Shown: piece by piece, positions 1 through 9,272 of the stretch
Layout: every line of letters begins with the position of its first letter
Position numbering within the stretch: position 1 is the first letter of the stretch
Assembly (NCBI GenBank): GCA_015655415.1
Contig: JAATFB010000055.1
Location: forward strand, 1-57,113
Source of the DNA: Actinomycetales bacterium
GTDB taxonomy: Bacteria; Actinomycetota; Actinomycetes; Actinomycetales; Microbacteriaceae
Direction of reading: 5' to 3'
DNA: 57,113 bases
The notes under the pieces: generated by a model
What the model was told of the DNA's origin: nothing
Seen by the model: only the letters and a program-made list of their open reading frames with translations
The model's database searches: none
Translations under genes and position numbers: made by a program

Positions 1-242
1 CGGTACTCCCACGGCATGCGCACGGCCTGGCTCTTGATCGTGATGCCGCGCTCGCGCTCGATGTCCATGCGGTCGAGGTACTGCGCACGCATGGCACGCT
101 CCTCCACCACCCCGGTCAGCTGCAGCATCCGATCGGCGAGCGTCGACTTGCCGTGGTCGATGTGCGCGATGATGCAGAAGTTTCGGATGCGCTCGGGCGC
201 GGTCGCAGCCGGCTCGAGGGCCTTCAGGGCACGTGGGGACAT
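1..242 (-). CDS. lepA: Elongation factor 4 (LepA), N-terminal part, cut by window start
   Basis: Ribosome-associated GTPase that back-translocates stalled ribosomes. Only the first 80 or so residues are inside the window; the rest lies before base 1. The start is the ATG whose complement is at 240-242, giving [14 protein letters not shown]. This is followed by the G1 P-loop region [17 protein letters not shown], then the [16 protein letters not shown] block that holds the switch-I threonine. These are diagnostic of LepA rather than EF-G or BipA, since AHIDHGKST followed by [13 protein letters not shown] is the LepA signature. LepA next to rpsT and holA is the usual actinobacterial arrangement and supports the call. 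Confidence 0.95.
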   Translation of the reverse strand, partial: MSPRALKALEPAATAPERIRNFCIIAHIDHGKSTLADRMLQLTGVVEERAMRAQYLDRMDIERERGITIKSQAVRMPWEY

Positions 243-350
243 CGTGCCGCAATTCTCCCATGCCGCCGCGGTTCGCCTCGCGCCAGCACGTCCCTCGGCG
301 CTCGAGGCGGGAAGGCTTCCATATCGGGGCTCACCGCCGCAGCCGCGAGC

Positions 351-1574
351 TCACCGGCGGAACCGCTCCGACCGCTCGACCACGATGCCGCGCCCGGCCT
401 CCCAGCGGTACACCTCGGCGCCGGCGATGAAGACCCGTTCCGCGCGGCTCATCACCTCCAGCGGATCGCCGGACCAGAGCACGAGGTCGCCGTCGAGCCC
501 CACCCGGATCGCTCCGATGCGGTCGTCGAGGCCGAGGAAGGACGCCGGGTTCACGGTCAGCGCCCGCAGCGCCGTCTGCGGGTCGAGGCCCTCCTTCACC
601 GCCAGCGACGCCTGATGCACGAGGAAGTTGATCGGCACCACAGGATGGTCGGTCGTGATGGCGACGCGCACCCCCGCCGACGCCAGCCGGCCGAGGTTGG
701 CGATCGCCCTGTCACGCAGCTCGACCTTCGAGCGGGAGGTGAACATGGGCCCGTAGATGACCGGGATGTCGCGCTCGGCGAGCACGTCCGCGAGCTTCGC
801 GCCGTCGGTGCCGTGGTTGATCACGAGCCGATACCCGAACTCGTCCGCGAGGCGGATCGCCGTGGCGATGTCGTCATGCCGATGCACGTGCTGGTCCCAG
901 ACCAGCTCGCCCTTCAGCACCCGCACGAGCGTCTCCTTCGCCAGGTCGCGCGCGAAGGGCTCGCCCTTCTCCGCTGCCGCGTCCCGCGCCGCCGCGTAGT
1001 TCTGCGCATCCACGAAGGCCTGCCGGAGCACATAGGCGACGCCCAGGCGAGTGCTCGGCGTCTGCCTCCTCTCCCCGTAGACGCGCTTCGGGTTCTCGCC
1101 CAGGGCGGACTTCACGCTCACTGCGTCGCTGATCACCTGCTCGTCGATCGTCCGCCCGCCCCAGGTCTTGATCGCGACGGTCTGGCCGCCGATGACGTTG
1201 CCGCTTCCCGGCTTGACCACCACGGCCGTGATGCCGCCGCTCAGCGCGTCGCGGAATCCCTCGTCGTCGATGTCGATGGCGTCGATCGCTCGCACTCCGG
1301 CGGTGTTCGGATCGGTCATCTCGTTCGTGTCGTTGCCCTCGCTGCCGCCGCCCTCCTCGTGGATCCCGACATGACCGTGGGCCTCGATGAAACCCGGAAG
1401 GAGCCAGCGGCCGGCGGCATCGACCACGGGAAGCCCTTCCGGGGGAACGACCTGCGCCCCGACGGCGGTGATGACGCCGTTCTCGACGATCACCGCTCCG
1501 TTCTCGATGGGGTCGCCGACAACGGGCACGACGCGGGCTCCGACGATGGCAATGGATGCTCCTGCTGGGCTCAT
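351..1574 (-). CDS. Amidohydrolase (imidazolonepropionase-like)
   Basis: Metal-dependent hydrolase of the amidohydrolase superfamily, 407 aa, probably cytosolic with no signal peptide. An N-terminal beta-sandwich with GAVIVENGVITAVGAQV precedes the TIM barrel. The metal site opens with GFIEAHGHVG (H66 and H68). A later VINHGTDG and a TTDHPVVPINF segment supply the further His/Asp ligands expected for the family. The C-terminus closes with the second part of the composite domain (GDLVLWSGDPLEVMSRAERVFIAG). The substrate cannot be told from sequence; relatives are annotated as imidazolonepropionase-like or cyclic-imide/dipeptide hydrolases. It is divergent from rpsT across about 220 bp and stands alone. 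Confidence 0.85.
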   Translation of the reverse strand: MSPAGASIAIVGARVVPVVGDPIENGAVIVENGVITAVGAQVVPPEGLPVVDAAGRWLLPGFIEAHGHVGIHEEGGGSEGNDTNEMTDPNTAGVRAIDAIDIDDEGFRDALSGGITAVVVKPGSGNVIGGQTVAIKTWGGRTIDEQVISDAVSVKSALGENPKRVYGERRQTPSTRLGVAYVLRQAFVDAQNYAAARDAAAEKGEPFARDLAKETLVRVLKGELVWDQHVHRHDDIATAIRLADEFGYRLVINHGTDGAKLADVLAERDIPVIYGPMFTSRSKVELRDRAIANLGRLASAGVRVAITTDHPVVPINFLVHQASLAVKEGLDPQTALRALTVNPASFLGLDDRIGAIRVGLDGDLVLWSGDPLEVMSRAERVFIAGAEVYRWEAGRGIVVERSERFRR

Positions 1575-1795
1575 GGCTCCACCCTACGGATGCCCGCCCC
1601 GGCGGTTCGCGGTCCGCATCCGGCGACATCCGCCGTTGCGCTTCCGCGGCGCCGTGATTCGGTCCGCCCCCGCACCCTCTGGTATCGTTGTCTGTTGGCT
1701 TGCGTGTGGCATCGACCGCACGAACGCCGCGGGCCGCCCTCTCGTCTCGCGGCACATCACTCAACCTCGACACTCGAACGGAAGACAAGACCCTC

Positions 1796-2056
1796 GTGGC
1801 AAACATCAAGTCGCAGATGAAGCGCATCCGCACCAACGAGAAGGCGCACGAGCGCAACAAGGCGGTCAAGAGCGAGCTCAAGACCGCCATCCGCAGGACC
1901 CGCGAGGCGATCGCCGCCGGCGACAAGGACCAGGCGGCGGCCGCGCTCGCCCGTGCCAGCAAGAAGCTCGACAAGGCCGCGAGCAAGGGTGTGATCCACA
2001 AGAACCAGGCGGCGAACCGCAAGTCGGCGATCGCCAGGCAGGTGTCCGCGCTGTAG
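1796..2056 (+). CDS. rpsT: 30S ribosomal protein S20
   Basis: Small primary 16S rRNA-binding protein, 86 aa, starting [20 protein letters not shown] and ending [11 protein letters not shown]. The start is the GTG at 1796-1798, preceded by a GGAAG-type ribosome-binding site near 1780. The reading frame stays open upstream to 1688, but the family N-terminus fixes this start. The composition is strongly basic, with the Lys/Arg/Ala-rich helices typical of S20 ([37 protein letters not shown]). The gene lies between lepA and holA, on the opposite strand to both, and is followed by a strong hairpin at 2125-2151. Confidence 0.97.
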   Translation: MANIKSQMKRIRTNEKAHERNKAVKSELKTAIRRTREAIAAGDKDQAAAALARASKKLDKAASKGVIHKNQAANRKSAIARQVSAL

Positions 2057-2124
2057 GCGCCTTTGTGCTCCCCGACCCGCGAGCGCGACGCTCGCACGGG
2101 GAGTGCGCGAGCTCCATCCTCTTC

Positions 2125-2151
2125 AGAGCCCCGTCGTTGCGGCGGGGCTCT
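2125..2151. terminator. Hairpin between convergent rpsT and holA
   Basis: Perfect 9-bp stem: AGAGCCCCG (2125-2133), a 9-nt loop, then CGGGGCTCT (2143-2151). It lies between the converging ends of rpsT and holA, so it could end transcripts from both sides. No T-run follows on either strand, which is common for actinobacterial terminators but makes the call tentative. Two exact copies of CTCTGACGCGTGA (2148-2160 and 2166-2178) follow immediately, the first overlapping the stem. Confidence 0.5.
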
Positions 2152-2191
2152 GACGCGTGAGGGGACTCTGACGCGTGACGGGGCCGCCGCG

Positions 2192-3277
2192 TCAGGCCTG
2201 AGCGGCCTCTCCCCTGGCGCTCAGTACGCCGACCATGCGCTCGAGCGCGAACTCGCGATCGCGACCGGCTCCCTTCACGCTGGCATCGGCCTCCGCCACT
2301 GCCTCGATGCCGCGGGCGAGCCCTTCCTCCGTCCAGCCCTGCAGGTCGCGCCGGGCACGATCGACCTGCCACGGGGCGAGGCCGAACTGGGAGGCGAGCT
2401 GGGCCGAGCTCCCGCGTGCCCCGTAGAGCCGGGCCATGGTGCGCAGCTTGCTCGCGAACGCCGCCACGACGGGCACCGGGTCGGCCCCCGCCGCGATCGC
2501 CTGCCGTAGGGCGATCAGCGCCTCTCCGTTCCGTCCCGCGAGTGCCGCGTCAGCGACGGCGAAGGCATTGGTCTCCACTCGCCCCCCGTAGTACCGCTGC
2601 ACCGTCGCCTCGGTCACCTCCTCGGCCACGTCGGCGATGAGCTGCTGGCATGCTGAGGCGAGCTCGGCGAGATCGTCCGCGAACGCGCTGGTGATGGCAC
2701 GCAGCGCCCCTGGGGTGACGCGTTTGGCCGCCATGCGGAACTCGGCCTGCGCGAAGTCGTACTTCTCGGAATCCCGCCTCAGCTCCGAGCACACGACCTC
2801 CACCCCGCCGCCCGCGCCGGCGCGGATCGCATCGAGGAATCTCTTACCGCGCTGTCCCCCACCGTGCCGCACGAGCACGGTGGTGTCGTCGGCCGGAGAC
2901 GCCAGATAACCGACGAGCTCCTCGATGAACGCGTCGTTCGCCCTCTCCGCCGCGGTCACGCGAATCAGCCGAGGCTCGCCGAAGAGCGAGGGGCTCGCCA
3001 CCGACATCAGCTCGCCGGGCGCATACTCCGACGCGTCCAGGTCGGTGACCTCCAGGCTCGGGTCGGCCGCACGCAGCGAGTCGCGCAGGATGCGCGCGGC
3101 ACGTTCGGCGAGCACCGTCTCGCTCCCGCTCACGAGGACCACCGGGGCGGCGCGCACCTCATGCCATGCCAGTTGCGGGATGACCGTCTTCGCGGCTGTC
3201 GCACGCGAGGAGCCGCGCGACGACGGCGCGCGCCCACCCCCCGACCGCGATGCCGAGCCGCCTCTCGCCGCCGCCAT
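2192..3277 (-). CDS. holA: DNA polymerase III subunit delta
   Basis: Clamp-loader delta subunit that opens the beta clamp. At 361 aa it is close to the usual length plus an Arg/Ser/Gly-rich N-terminal tail of about 30 residues (GGSASRSGGGRAPSSRGSS). The AAA-like core begins near LAWHEVRAAPVVLVSGSETVLAERA and runs through SVASPSLFGEPRLIRVTAAER, typical of delta, which lacks a working Walker A. The collar domain follows (NAFAVADAALAGRNGEALIALRQAIAAGADPVPVVAAFASKLR). The start ATG at 3277 has a good ribosome-binding site (GGGAAGGGA about 7 nt upstream). It is followed on the same strand by rpsT's convergent hairpin and preceded by comEC, an order seen in many actinobacteria. Confidence 0.93.
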   Translation of the reverse strand: MAAARGGSASRSGGGRAPSSRGSSRATAAKTVIPQLAWHEVRAAPVVLVSGSETVLAERAARILRDSLRAADPSLEVTDLDASEYAPGELMSVASPSLFGEPRLIRVTAAERANDAFIEELVGYLASPADDTTVLVRHGGGQRGKRFLDAIRAGAGGGVEVVCSELRRDSEKYDFAQAEFRMAAKRVTPGALRAITSAFADDLAELASACQQLIADVAEEVTEATVQRYYGGRVETNAFAVADAALAGRNGEALIALRQAIAAGADPVPVVAAFASKLRTMARLYGARGSSAQLASQFGLAPWQVDRARRDLQGWTEEGLARGIEAVAEADASVKGAGRDREFALERMVGVLSARGEAAQA

Positions 3278-3300
3278 GTCGTTCCCTTCCCGCGTCTCGC

Positions 3301-3376
3301 CGAACCCCGTGCGCCCGAACCTCGTGGGCTCGAACCCCGTGCGCCCGAGGCACGGTGCACCGGAGCCACGGTGCGC
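3301..3376. repeat. Imperfect 15-bp tandem repeat upstream of holA
   Basis: Five consecutive units of about 15-16 bp built on CGAACCCCGTGCGCC lie between comEC and holA. Units 1 and 3 share an exact 18-bp match, CGAACCCCGTGCGCCCGA at 3301-3318 and 3331-3348, spaced 30 bp apart. Units 2, 4 and 5 are degenerate. The array sits just upstream of the holA ribosome-binding site, so it would be in the 5' leader of holA or in the comEC-holA intergenic transcript. Confidence 0.7.
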
Positions 3377-3476
3377 CCGGGACCGGGACGCACGTTCCGA
3401 GCCAGCCCAGCCTAACGGCGCTCACCGACACGACCGGCCCAGGACCACCGGGGCCCGGACGCCGGCCGATCCTCAT

Positions 3477-5843
3477 CTATCCCGGCCGGGCGAGCCGCTG
3501 CGGCGTGGACGCCCGCTGCGTCCAGGTGCGCAGACCGCCCCGGCCGTCCGACGACACCATCAGCATCCCCTGCACGTCGGTGCGCATCCCGCGGGTGCCG
3601 GCACGACGGAGGATTTCGAGCCCGGTCCGGGTGGGATGTCCGTAGTCGTTCCCGGCGCCACAGGAGATCAGTCCCACCACCGCACCGACCTCGCGATACA
3701 GCGCCTCGGACTGGTCGGACGAGCCGTGGTGCGCCATCTTCACCACGTCGGCGTGCGTCACGCGACCGGACGCCAGCAGCGCACCCTGAGCGCGCTCGTC
3801 CAGATCGCCGAGGAACAGGGTGCGGATGCCCTCACCGGAGAACAGCACCGTGACGCTGCGCTCGTTGCCGTCGCGCATCCCATGCCGTTCGGCATCGGGC
3901 CACAGCACGCGCCACGCAAGATCGCCGAGCCTCCCGGCGTCACCGGTCTCAGCCACCCGGACCTTCGCCCCCGACCGCGCGAGCCGCTCGCCCAGCCGTT
4001 CCCCGCGGTCGTCGGACGACGGACCCACCAGGGCGAGATCCACCATTCCCAGCACGGCCGGCGTCCCGCCGACGTGGTCCGTGTCGTAGTGGGTCAGGAC
4101 CAGCAGGTCGATGCGCGGAACGCGCAGATCGCTGAGGCACGCGGCCAGCCGTTCCGGCTCGGGCCCGGTGTCCACCAGCGCGTACGCGTCGCCGCTTCTC
4201 ACCAGCGCCGCGTCGCCCTGGCCGACGTCACAGGCCGCGATGCTCCAGGCCGGGGGACGGTCCAGGGCCTGCGCGACGCGGGCGCCCACGGTCCCGGCCA
4301 GCGAGCACACCGCGACCCCTGCCACGATCGTCAACGCGATGCTGCGCGCGATTCGCGGCACAGGGCGCAGCGGGCGTGCCACGGCCAGCACGAACCCCAG
4401 GCTGAGCACCAGCATGAGCACGACCCCGGGAAGCCCGTCGGCCCAGGCCACTGCGCTCGCGGGCAGCCCTGCGCTCATCCTGGCGACGGCGGCGATCCAT
4501 GCCGACGGCACCCACGCGAGGTGTGCGAGCACGGAGGCGGCCGCGGGCCACAGGGGACCGAATGCGCACGAGAGCAGCCCCAGCACGGTGGCGGGTGCCG
4601 CCGCCGGCCCTGCGACGAGGTTCGCCAGCATGCCGTACAAGGGCACGCTGGGGTTCAACATGAGAAGCACCGGCTGGCAGGCCACCTGCGCGGCGGCGGG
4701 CACCGCCAGCAGCGCGGCGACGCGAGAGGGCATCCACCGCGCAAGCCGATCGGACAGCGGCGGCGCGAGGAGCAGAAGGGCCCCGGTCGCCAGCACGGAC
4801 AGCGCGAACCCGTAGCTGACGGCGAGCCAGGGATCCACGGCGAGCAGGAGCACGACGGCCAGGGCGAGTGCGGGCAGCGCTCGACCCGGGCGGCCCACCC
4901 AGCCGCCGGCCACGATCACGGCCGCCATCACGGCTGCCCTGAGCACGCTGGGCTGGGGGGTCACCAGCACGACGAACCCCGCCAATGCGGCCAAGGACGC
5001 TACAGCCCTGGTGCGTCGCCTGAACCCGACCACACCCATCGCCGCGCCCGTCAGCGAGACGACCACTGCGCAGTTCGCGCCAGAGACCGCCGTCAGATGC
5101 GTCAGGCCCACCGTCTTCATATCGTCCGCGAGCGAATCCGGCAGCCCATGCACATCGCCGATCGCGAGACCGGGCAGCAGCGCTCCGCCGTCGCCCGGGA
5201 GCGTCCCGGCCTGTGCCGAGAACCGGGCACGAACCCCGTCCGCGGCGGCGAGCGGCCACGGTGGGCGCTCAAGCGGCCGCGGCTGCGCCGACGCGTAGAC
5301 GAGGGCGGCCGTCTCCGACGAACGGGGCAGCATCTTCATGGTTCCCCGCACGGCAAGCGGCTGGCCGATGCGCGCACTCGAGGCGGAGGGGGCGAAGACG
5401 ACCACCGGCATCCGCGCCGAGAGGGACGAGCCTCCCGCGGCCACCGCCGTCACGGTGCCGCTGAAGCGCACACCGCCGGCCGCCGAGTCCGTCGACGACT
5501 GCGGTGCCGAGGTCGCCTCCACGCGCAGCACGAGCGTGTGGCCGGCCAGTCGGGCGACGGCATCCGGACGCCTCGACGGTGCCGCGACGACGCACGCGGT
5601 CGCCACCAGCGCCGCCGCCGCGGCCGCGACGCATACCACCGCCGCGACGACGGCGCGCGTCTCCCCGGCGCGGCGCTCGAGCGTGCGCCCGGACGCGACT
5701 CGCGCCGCGACCGCAACGGCCGCGGCCGCGGCCGCGGTTCCCCAGAGCACGGTCGCGAACCAGCGACCGTCGGGGAGGGCGATCGCGGCGAGGCCGCTCG
5801 CCCAGGCGCAGATCGCGGGCGTCGCGAGCCTGAGATCGATCAT
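3477..5843 (-). CDS. comEC: ComEC/Rec2 DNA-uptake channel protein
   Basis: Multi-pass membrane protein that forms the channel for single-stranded DNA during natural transformation. 788 aa from the ATG at 5843, chosen because it overlaps the comEA stop in an ATGA junction; the open frame to 5948 is not needed. N-terminal membrane segments and an oligonucleotide-binding-like region (TLVLRVEAT...) are followed by the competence domain with many hydrophobic helices and the motif GLTHLTAVSGANCAVVVSL. The C-terminal metallo-beta-lactamase-like nuclease domain carries LVLTHYDTDHVGG and KMAHHGSSDQS. Length and domain order match full-length ComEC. It forms an operon with comEA; no comEB-like gene is present. 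Confidence 0.94.
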   Translation of the reverse strand: MIDLRLATPAICAWASGLAAIALPDGRWFATVLWGTAAAAAAVAVAARVASGRTLERRAGETRAVVAAVVCVAAAAAALVATACVVAAPSRRPDAVARLAGHTLVLRVEATSAPQSSTDSAAGGVRFSGTVTAVAAGGSSLSARMPVVVFAPSASSARIGQPLAVRGTMKMLPRSSETAALVYASAQPRPLERPPWPLAAADGVRARFSAQAGTLPGDGGALLPGLAIGDVHGLPDSLADDMKTVGLTHLTAVSGANCAVVVSLTGAAMGVVGFRRRTRAVASLAALAGFVVLVTPQPSVLRAAVMAAVIVAGGWVGRPGRALPALALAVVLLLAVDPWLAVSYGFALSVLATGALLLLAPPLSDRLARWMPSRVAALLAVPAAAQVACQPVLLMLNPSVPLYGMLANLVAGPAAAPATVLGLLSCAFGPLWPAAASVLAHLAWVPSAWIAAVARMSAGLPASAVAWADGLPGVVLMLVLSLGFVLAVARPLRPVPRIARSIALTIVAGVAVCSLAGTVGARVAQALDRPPAWSIAACDVGQGDAALVRSGDAYALVDTGPEPERLAACLSDLRVPRIDLLVLTHYDTDHVGGTPAVLGMVDLALVGPSSDDRGERLGERLARSGAKVRVAETGDAGRLGDLAWRVLWPDAERHGMRDGNERSVTVLFSGEGIRTLFLGDLDERAQGALLASGRVTHADVVKMAHHGSSDQSEALYREVGAVVGLISCGAGNDYGHPTRTGLEILRRAGTRGMRTDVQGMLMVSSDGRGGLRTWTQRASTPQRLARPG

Positions 5844-6502
5844 CGGACCGTCACCAGGTCCTTCATCTCGTCGAACGTCTTCTGGCCGATGCCGCTGACG
5901 TTCATCAGGTCGTCCACGGAGGTGAAGCGCCCGTTCTGAGCCCGCCACGCCAGGATCTTCGCCGCCATCGCCGGACCGATTCGCGGAAGCGTCTCGAGCT
6001 GCTCCTCCGTAGCCGTGTTGAGGTTCACCCTGCCGCTGGGCACCGCGCCGCCGGGCGGGCCGAGCGCATCTGGCGCCGGGAGGGGGTCCCCGACGCGTGG
6101 CACGACCAGCTGCTCGCCGTCGGACAGCGGACGTGCCAGATTGATCCCGGAATGCTCGGCCTCCGCGGTCATTCCGCCGGCGGCGCCGACGGCATCGACC
6201 ACACGGGACCCTCCTGCAAGCGTGTAGAGACCGGGATGCACGACGGCGCCGAGCACGTGCACGTAGAGCACCGGCGCCGCAGTCGGCGCCGACTCCGTTC
6301 CGCGCGCGGCAGCACGGGTGACGGTGACGGCGGGGACCCTCTCGCTGTCACCGTGCGGCGAGAGCATGCCGACCAGCACGGCGCTGGCGAACGCGGCGAT
6401 CAGCAGGACCGTCGCGGCACCGACGCCGATGCGCAGCCTGACCGCCCGCGAGACGGTGCGCGATCGCGGTGCGAGCTTGTCGAGAGGGTCGTCGGCATCC
6501 AC
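5840..6502 (-). CDS. comEA: ComEA DNA-binding competence protein
   Basis: Membrane-anchored double-stranded DNA receptor of the transformation machinery, 220 aa. It has a short cytoplasmic N-terminus and one transmembrane helix at about 26-48 (IGVGAATVLLIAAFASAVLVGM). A linker and an SLBB domain (YVHVLGAVVHPGLYTLAGG...) follow. The helix-hairpin-helix pair at the C-terminus reads VNLNTATEEQLETLPRIGP and FTSVDDLMNVSGIGQKTFDEM. The stop overlaps the comEC start by 4 nt, implying translational coupling. With comEC it suggests the organism has, or had, transformation ability; a pilus system is not in this window. Confidence 0.93.
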   Translation of the reverse strand: MDADDPLDKLAPRSRTVSRAVRLRIGVGAATVLLIAAFASAVLVGMLSPHGDSERVPAVTVTRAAARGTESAPTAAPVLYVHVLGAVVHPGLYTLAGGSRVVDAVGAAGGMTAEAEHSGINLARPLSDGEQLVVPRVGDPLPAPDALGPPGGAVPSGRVNLNTATEEQLETLPRIGPAMAAKILAWRAQNGRFTSVDDLMNVSGIGQKTFDEMKDLVTVR

Positions 6503-6514
6503 TCCGGTGACGCT

Positions 6515-6605
6515 AGAGCCTACGGGGCCGCCGCCTTCGCGTCATGGCGGCGACCGGGGAGTTCCCGCCTCGCCGGTCGCCTGGGGAGGACGACCTGAGG
6601 GCTCT
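6515..6605. other. Nested inverted repeats between leuS and comEA
   Basis: An outer pair AGAGCC (6515-6520) / GGCTCT (6600-6605) encloses an inner 9-bp stem GGCGACCGG (6549-6557) / CCGGTCGCC (6573-6581). The region separates the leuS stop from the comEA start, both on the minus strand. It could end leuS transcripts before the com genes or limit read-through. There is no T-run, so function is inferred only from position. Confidence 0.35.
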
Positions 6606-6609
6606 GGCG

Positions 6610-9183
6610 TTACTTCTTGGTCGCGATGTTGACCACGCGCGGTGCGCGCACGATGACCGCGGAGATCTCGCGGTCTCCGAGCACCCGCTGCACCGCCTCC
6701 GAGGCCCGCGCGAGCGCCTCCAGCTCGTCCGCGCCGATCCGAGGGGACACCTGGATCCTGTCGCGCACCTTTCCGTCGACCTGCACGACCGCCGTCACCG
6801 ACTCCTCGACCAGCAGGCTCGGATCGGCCTTGCGCCACTGCTGCGCGGCGACAGTCGGCTCATGGCCGAGCGCCTGCCACATGTCCTCCGCCGCGTAAGG
6901 GGCGAACAGGTTCAACACGAGCGCAACGGTCTCGGTGGCTTCGCGCACCGCCGCATCCCGCGGCCCCGGGCCGGAGTCGATGGCCTTGCGCGTGGCGTTC
7001 ACCAGCTCCATCAGCCGGGCGACCACGACGTTGAACTTGAATGACTCGACCAGCAGCGGGGCATCGGCGAGAAGCCGGTGCGTCGCGCGGCGCAGTGCGA
7101 CGTCCCCGGTGCGCCAGTCGACGCCGGGTTCGCTCGCGACGTCGTGCGCCAACCGCCACGCACGGGCCAGGAACTTCGCGCTCCCCGCCGCTGACACGTC
7201 GGCCCAGTCGATGTCGTCCTCCGGGGGCCCTGCGAACGCCAGCGTGAGGCGCAACGCGTCGGCGCCGTGCCGGCGCAGCTCGTCGGCGAACTCGACCAGG
7301 TTGCCCTTCGACTTGCTCATCGCCGCGCCGTTCAGGATCACCTGGCCCTGATTGAGCAGTGAGGTGAACGGCTCCGTGAACGACACGTACCCCAGATCGA
7401 AGAGCACCTTGGTGATGAACCGCGAGTAGAGCAGATGGAGGATCGCGTGCTCGACGCCGCCCACGTACTGGTCGACCGGCGCCCACTTCTCCACTTCGGC
7501 GGGATCGAAGGCCTTGGTGTCGTCGTTCGGCGAGAGGTAGCGCAGGTAGTACCAGGAGCTGTCGACGAACGTGTCCATGGTGTCGCTGTCCCGGGTGGCT
7601 ACGCCGCCGCACCTCGGGCATTCGACGGTCGACCACTCGGTGGCCGCGCCGAGCGGGCTGGTTCCCTTCGGCTTGAGGTCCAGTCCTTCGGCGTCCGGCA
7701 GCAGAACCGGCAGCTGGTCCTCCGGCACCGGGACCTCGCCGCACTCCGGGCAGTGGATGATCGGGATAGGCGTGCCCCAGTAGCGCTGCCGGGAGATGAG
7801 CCAATCGCGCAGCCGGAAGTTGCGTGACGCGTGGCCGATGGAGGCGTCCTCAAGCGCCTGGGTGATGCGGTGGATGGCGTTGTTCTTGCTGAGTCCGTTG
7901 AACGGTCCCGAGTTGATCAGCCGTCCGTCGCCGGCGAGCGCGACGCCGGTCGATGCCGGGTCGAGCGGCGGGATGTGCTCGGGCAGCATCGCCTCGCCGG
8001 TGGCGGGGTCGGTCGGGATGACCGGTATGGCGCCGGTTACCGGCGCGTTGGTGTCGACCACGACCCTGACCGGGAGGTGGAACGTGCGTGCGAAGTCCAG
8101 GTCGCGCTGGTCGTGTGCGGGCACCGCCATGATCGCCCCGTGGCCGTACTCCGCGAGCACGTAGTCGGCCGCCCAGATGGGCAGTCGTTCTCCGCTGAGC
8201 GGATGGATGGCGTATCGCTCGAGGAAGACGCCCGTCTTCTCGCGTTCGGCGCTGAGCCGATCGATGTCGCTGGTCGCCTGGGTCTGCCGAAGGTAGCGCG
8301 CGAAGCGCTCGCGCACCTCGGGCGAGGCATCCGCCACCAGCTCGGCCGCAAGGTCGGAATCCGGCGCGACCACCATGAACGTCACCCCGTACAGCGTGTC
8401 GGGCCTCGTCGTGTAGACCGTGATCGGCTCATCGCGCCCCTCGATCGGGAAGCGCACGTCCGCTCCGACGGAGCGCCCGATCCAGTTCCGCTGCATGGTC
8501 AGCACGCGGGCGGGCCACGCGCCCTCGAGCTGATTGAGATCATCGAGCAGCCGGTCGGCGTAGTCGGTGACGCGGAAGTACCACTGCGTCAGCTTCTTCT
8601 TCTCCACCACGTGGCCGCACCGCTCGCACCGTCCGTCGATGACCTGCTCGTTCGCGAGCACCGTCTGGTCGTTCGGACACCAGTTCACCGTGCCCGCCTT
8701 GCGGTATGCGAGGCCCTTCTCGTACAGCTTCAGGAACAGCCACTGGTTCCACCTGTAGTACTCGGGATCGCTCGTGTGGAGCTCCCTGCTCCAGTCGAAC
8801 GACGGCGCGTAGATGCGGAAGCTGCGCTTCTGCTGGGCGATGTTGGCGTATGTCCACGCGCGCGGGTCGATGCCGCGCTTGATCGCGGCGTTCTCCGCCG
8901 GAAGCCCGAACGAGTCCCAACCGATCGGGTGCAGCACGTTGAAACCCTGCTGACGCCAGTACCGGGCGACGATGTCCCCGAAGCCGAAGGCCTCGGCGTG
9001 CCCCATGTGCAGGTCGCCAGAGGGGTAGGGGAACATGTCGAGGACGTACTTGCGCGGACGCTTGTCTCCGGGCAGATCGGTGCGGAACGGCTGAAGCTCA
9101 TCCCAGACCGGAAGCCACTTGGCCTGAATGGCGGCGAAGTCGTAGCGGGCCTCGGCTGCCTCACGCTCGTCGTGTTGTGACAC
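6610..9183 (-). CDS. leuS: Leucyl-tRNA synthetase
   Basis: Class I aminoacyl-tRNA synthetase charging tRNA-Leu, 857 aa. The start is the GTG at 9183 ([20 protein letters not shown]); the frame stays open to 9555, but that part reads as non-coding sequence antisense to pabB. The class I signature is in [20 protein letters not shown] (HIGH-type HMGH). The editing CP1 domain contains [20 protein letters not shown] zinc-type CPECGE/CPRCGG pair lies in the insertion, and the KMSKS loop reads [11 protein letters not shown] normal anticodon-binding domain follows and ends VVNIATKK. Complete, standard bacterial length, with no sign of a second resistant form. Confidence 0.97.
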   Translation of the reverse strand: MSQHDEREAAEARYDFAAIQAKWLPVWDELQPFRTDLPGDKRPRKYVLDMFPYPSGDLHMGHAEAFGFGDIVARYWRQQGFNVLHPIGWDSFGLPAENAAIKRGIDPRAWTYANIAQQKRSFRIYAPSFDWSRELHTSDPEYYRWNQWLFLKLYEKGLAYRKAGTVNWCPNDQTVLANEQVIDGRCERCGHVVEKKKLTQWYFRVTDYADRLLDDLNQLEGAWPARVLTMQRNWIGRSVGADVRFPIEGRDEPITVYTTRPDTLYGVTFMVVAPDSDLAAELVADASPEVRERFARYLRQTQATSDIDRLSAEREKTGVFLERYAIHPLSGERLPIWAADYVLAEYGHGAIMAVPAHDQRDLDFARTFHLPVRVVVDTNAPVTGAIPVIPTDPATGEAMLPEHIPPLDPASTGVALAGDGRLINSGPFNGLSKNNAIHRITQALEDASIGHASRNFRLRDWLISRQRYWGTPIPIIHCPECGEVPVPEDQLPVLLPDAEGLDLKPKGTSPLGAATEWSTVECPRCGGVATRDSDTMDTFVDSSWYYLRYLSPNDDTKAFDPAEVEKWAPVDQYVGGVEHAILHLLYSRFITKVLFDLGYVSFTEPFTSLLNQGQVILNGAAMSKSKGNLVEFADELRRHGADALRLTLAFAGPPEDDIDWADVSAAGSAKFLARAWRLAHDVASEPGVDWRTGDVALRRATHRLLADAPLLVESFKFNVVVARLMELVNATRKAIDSGPGPRDAAVREATETVALVLNLFAPYAAEDMWQALGHEPTVAAQQWRKADPSLLVEESVTAVVQVDGKVRDRIQVSPRIGADELEALARASEAVQRVLGDREISAVIVRAPRVVNIATKK

Positions 9184-9215
9184 GTCGCTCTCAATCTCTG
9201 TGCGGGGAGGGGGAT

Positions 9216-9237
9216 GTGCGGACCACCCCGTCCGCAC
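9216..9237. terminator. Hairpin between pabB and leuS
   Basis: An 8-bp perfect stem GTGCGGAC (9216-9223) / GTCCGCAC (9230-9237) with a 6-nt loop in the 89-bp gap after the pabB stop and before the leuS start. Both genes are on the minus strand, so this could terminate the osmoprotectant-pabB transcript. It lacks a T-run, hence low confidence. Confidence 0.4.
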
Positions 9238-9272
9238 CGAAGAAGGGGCTCCGCCAAGATTACCCGGTCGGG

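Noticed and set aside
153-1820. Plus-strand open frame of 555 codons
   Set aside because: Runs antisense to lepA and the amidohydrolase and has no family features; a high-GC shadow.
3159-3476. Minus-strand 105-codon frame with repeated RAHGV-like units
   Set aside because: Produced by the tandem DNA repeat and overlapping the holA N-terminus; no independent evidence of a gene.
2925-5939. Plus-strand open frame of about 1000 codons
   Set aside because: Antisense to holA and comEC, both unmistakable by motif; His/Arg/Gly-rich composition typical of a shadow frame.
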